From NCBI GenBank assembly GCA_024640565.1, contig JAHEET010000004.1:44303-108302 (forward strand): a DNA stretch of 64,000 nucleotides. The letters run 5' to 3'. Positions 63,872 through 64,000 of this stretch are shown one piece after another; the first letter of the stretch is position 1, and the number at the start of each line of letters is the position of its first letter. The notes below the pieces were generated by a model, which searched no databases, was not told the origin of the DNA, and saw only the letters and a list, made by a program, of their open reading frames with translations. The stretch comes from Flavobacteriaceae bacterium. Lineage in GTDB: Bacteria > Bacteroidota > Bacteroidia > Flavobacteriales > Flavobacteriaceae. Position numbers and translations under genes: made by a program.

Positions 63872-63905
63872 AAAAGCCTTATCTTTTTGATTTGGCTTTT
63901 CAAAC
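63872..63905 (+). terminator. possible terminator after the ligase gene
   Basis: AAAAGCC (63872-63878) pairs with GGCTTTT (63894-63900) around a 15-base loop. It is short, but placed where the ligase operon must end, and symmetric enough to serve a convergent gene. Confidence 0.45.
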
Positions 63906-63932
63906 TTATGTCACACAACGTTGTTTACCTAC

Positions 63933-64000
63933 TCATACAATTACTCCTTGTTTATGTTTGGTTGATAAAACAAAATCTGCAACTGTAGATGGCTTAAATC
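63933..64000 (-). other. right edge: possible 3' end of a convergent gene
   Basis: On the minus strand, a frame entering from the right edge reads FKPSTVADFVLSTKHKQGVIV and stops at 63933-63935. Its residue mix is more protein-like than the other frames, and a hairpin at 63872-63900 lies where convergent genes would end. Too short to call a gene. Confidence 0.2.

Noticed and set aside
63794..63988. 64-codon plus-strand frame at the right edge
   Set aside because: It overlaps the end of the ligase gene in another frame, has no plausible start context and runs through the predicted terminator hairpin.
1..64000. CRISPR array, rRNA operon, prophage or complete insertion sequence
   Set aside because: I saw no regularly spaced repeats, no rRNA-like sequence, no phage structural genes and no intact transposase; only the IS30 scrap at 60.1-60.3 kb.

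Overview
This window is a stretch of a bacterial chromosome from the Bacteroidota, almost certainly a (probably marine) Flavobacteriaceae. The evidence is the AT-rich composition, the absence of clear Shine-Dalgarno sequences, frequent TTG starts, several matches to the Bacteroidota promoter form TTG-N17-23-TAnnTTTG, and many proteins typical of flavobacteria (DUF3127, GH3-family protein, Ig-like lipoprotein, LpdA, GreA, RlmN, QueA and PurK/PurE of the flavobacterial type). I cannot fix the genus from the sequence alone.

Layout. 1-9.8 kb, all on the minus strand: PEP carboxylase (cut at the left edge), a secreted protein, a pabB-small ORF-tilS-dsbD operon and lpdA. 9.9-11.6 kb: a haem-binding protein and a glycosyltransferase. 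11.7-15.9 kb, minus: purK-purE-M3 peptidase and a Rieske-like lipoprotein, divergent from greA-HIT (16-17 kb). 17-22 kb: histidine kinase, flavin reductase, DUF3127, VTT membrane protein, aat and a MazG-like gene. 22-29.8 kb: a large Asp-box protein, then aroA, queA, rlmN and a polyprenyl diphosphate synthase. 29.8-34.2 kb: GH3-family enzyme, DUF2797, nitrilase and a LacI regulator. 34.3-37.9 kb: a translationally coupled three-gene glycosyltransferase operon. 37.9-40.9 kb: an FAD oxidoreductase and a polyferredoxin membrane protein. 41.1-48.3 kb: GH113-like lipoprotein, tdk-alr-sterol desaturase family, and small conserved genes. 48.4-59.5 kb: Ig-like lipoprotein, ComF-like protein, glyS, three outer-membrane genes (one with an in-frame nonsense codon), ogt, tatD, an aspartyl protease, yqeY and tRNA-Arg(TCG).

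The first 59.5 kb reads as core genome. After the tRNA-Arg the character changes. There is a very AT-rich gap, then the 3' scrap of an IS30-type transposase fused to a decayed agarase-like gene. Then comes a compact, visibly more GC-rich three-gene operon (61.1-63.8 kb): two proteins of families I do not recognise, followed by an ATP-dependent DNA ligase-like protein with intact nucleotidyltransferase motifs and an unusual C-terminal extension. This operon is the best candidate here for an undescribed system.

Other points worth a look: promoters that abut start codons (pabB, glyS) and imply leaderless mRNAs; a hairpin-rich leader before the flavin reductase gene; a promoter and inverted repeat between greA and the Rieske-like gene; and the broken outer-membrane barrel gene beside its intact paralogue.
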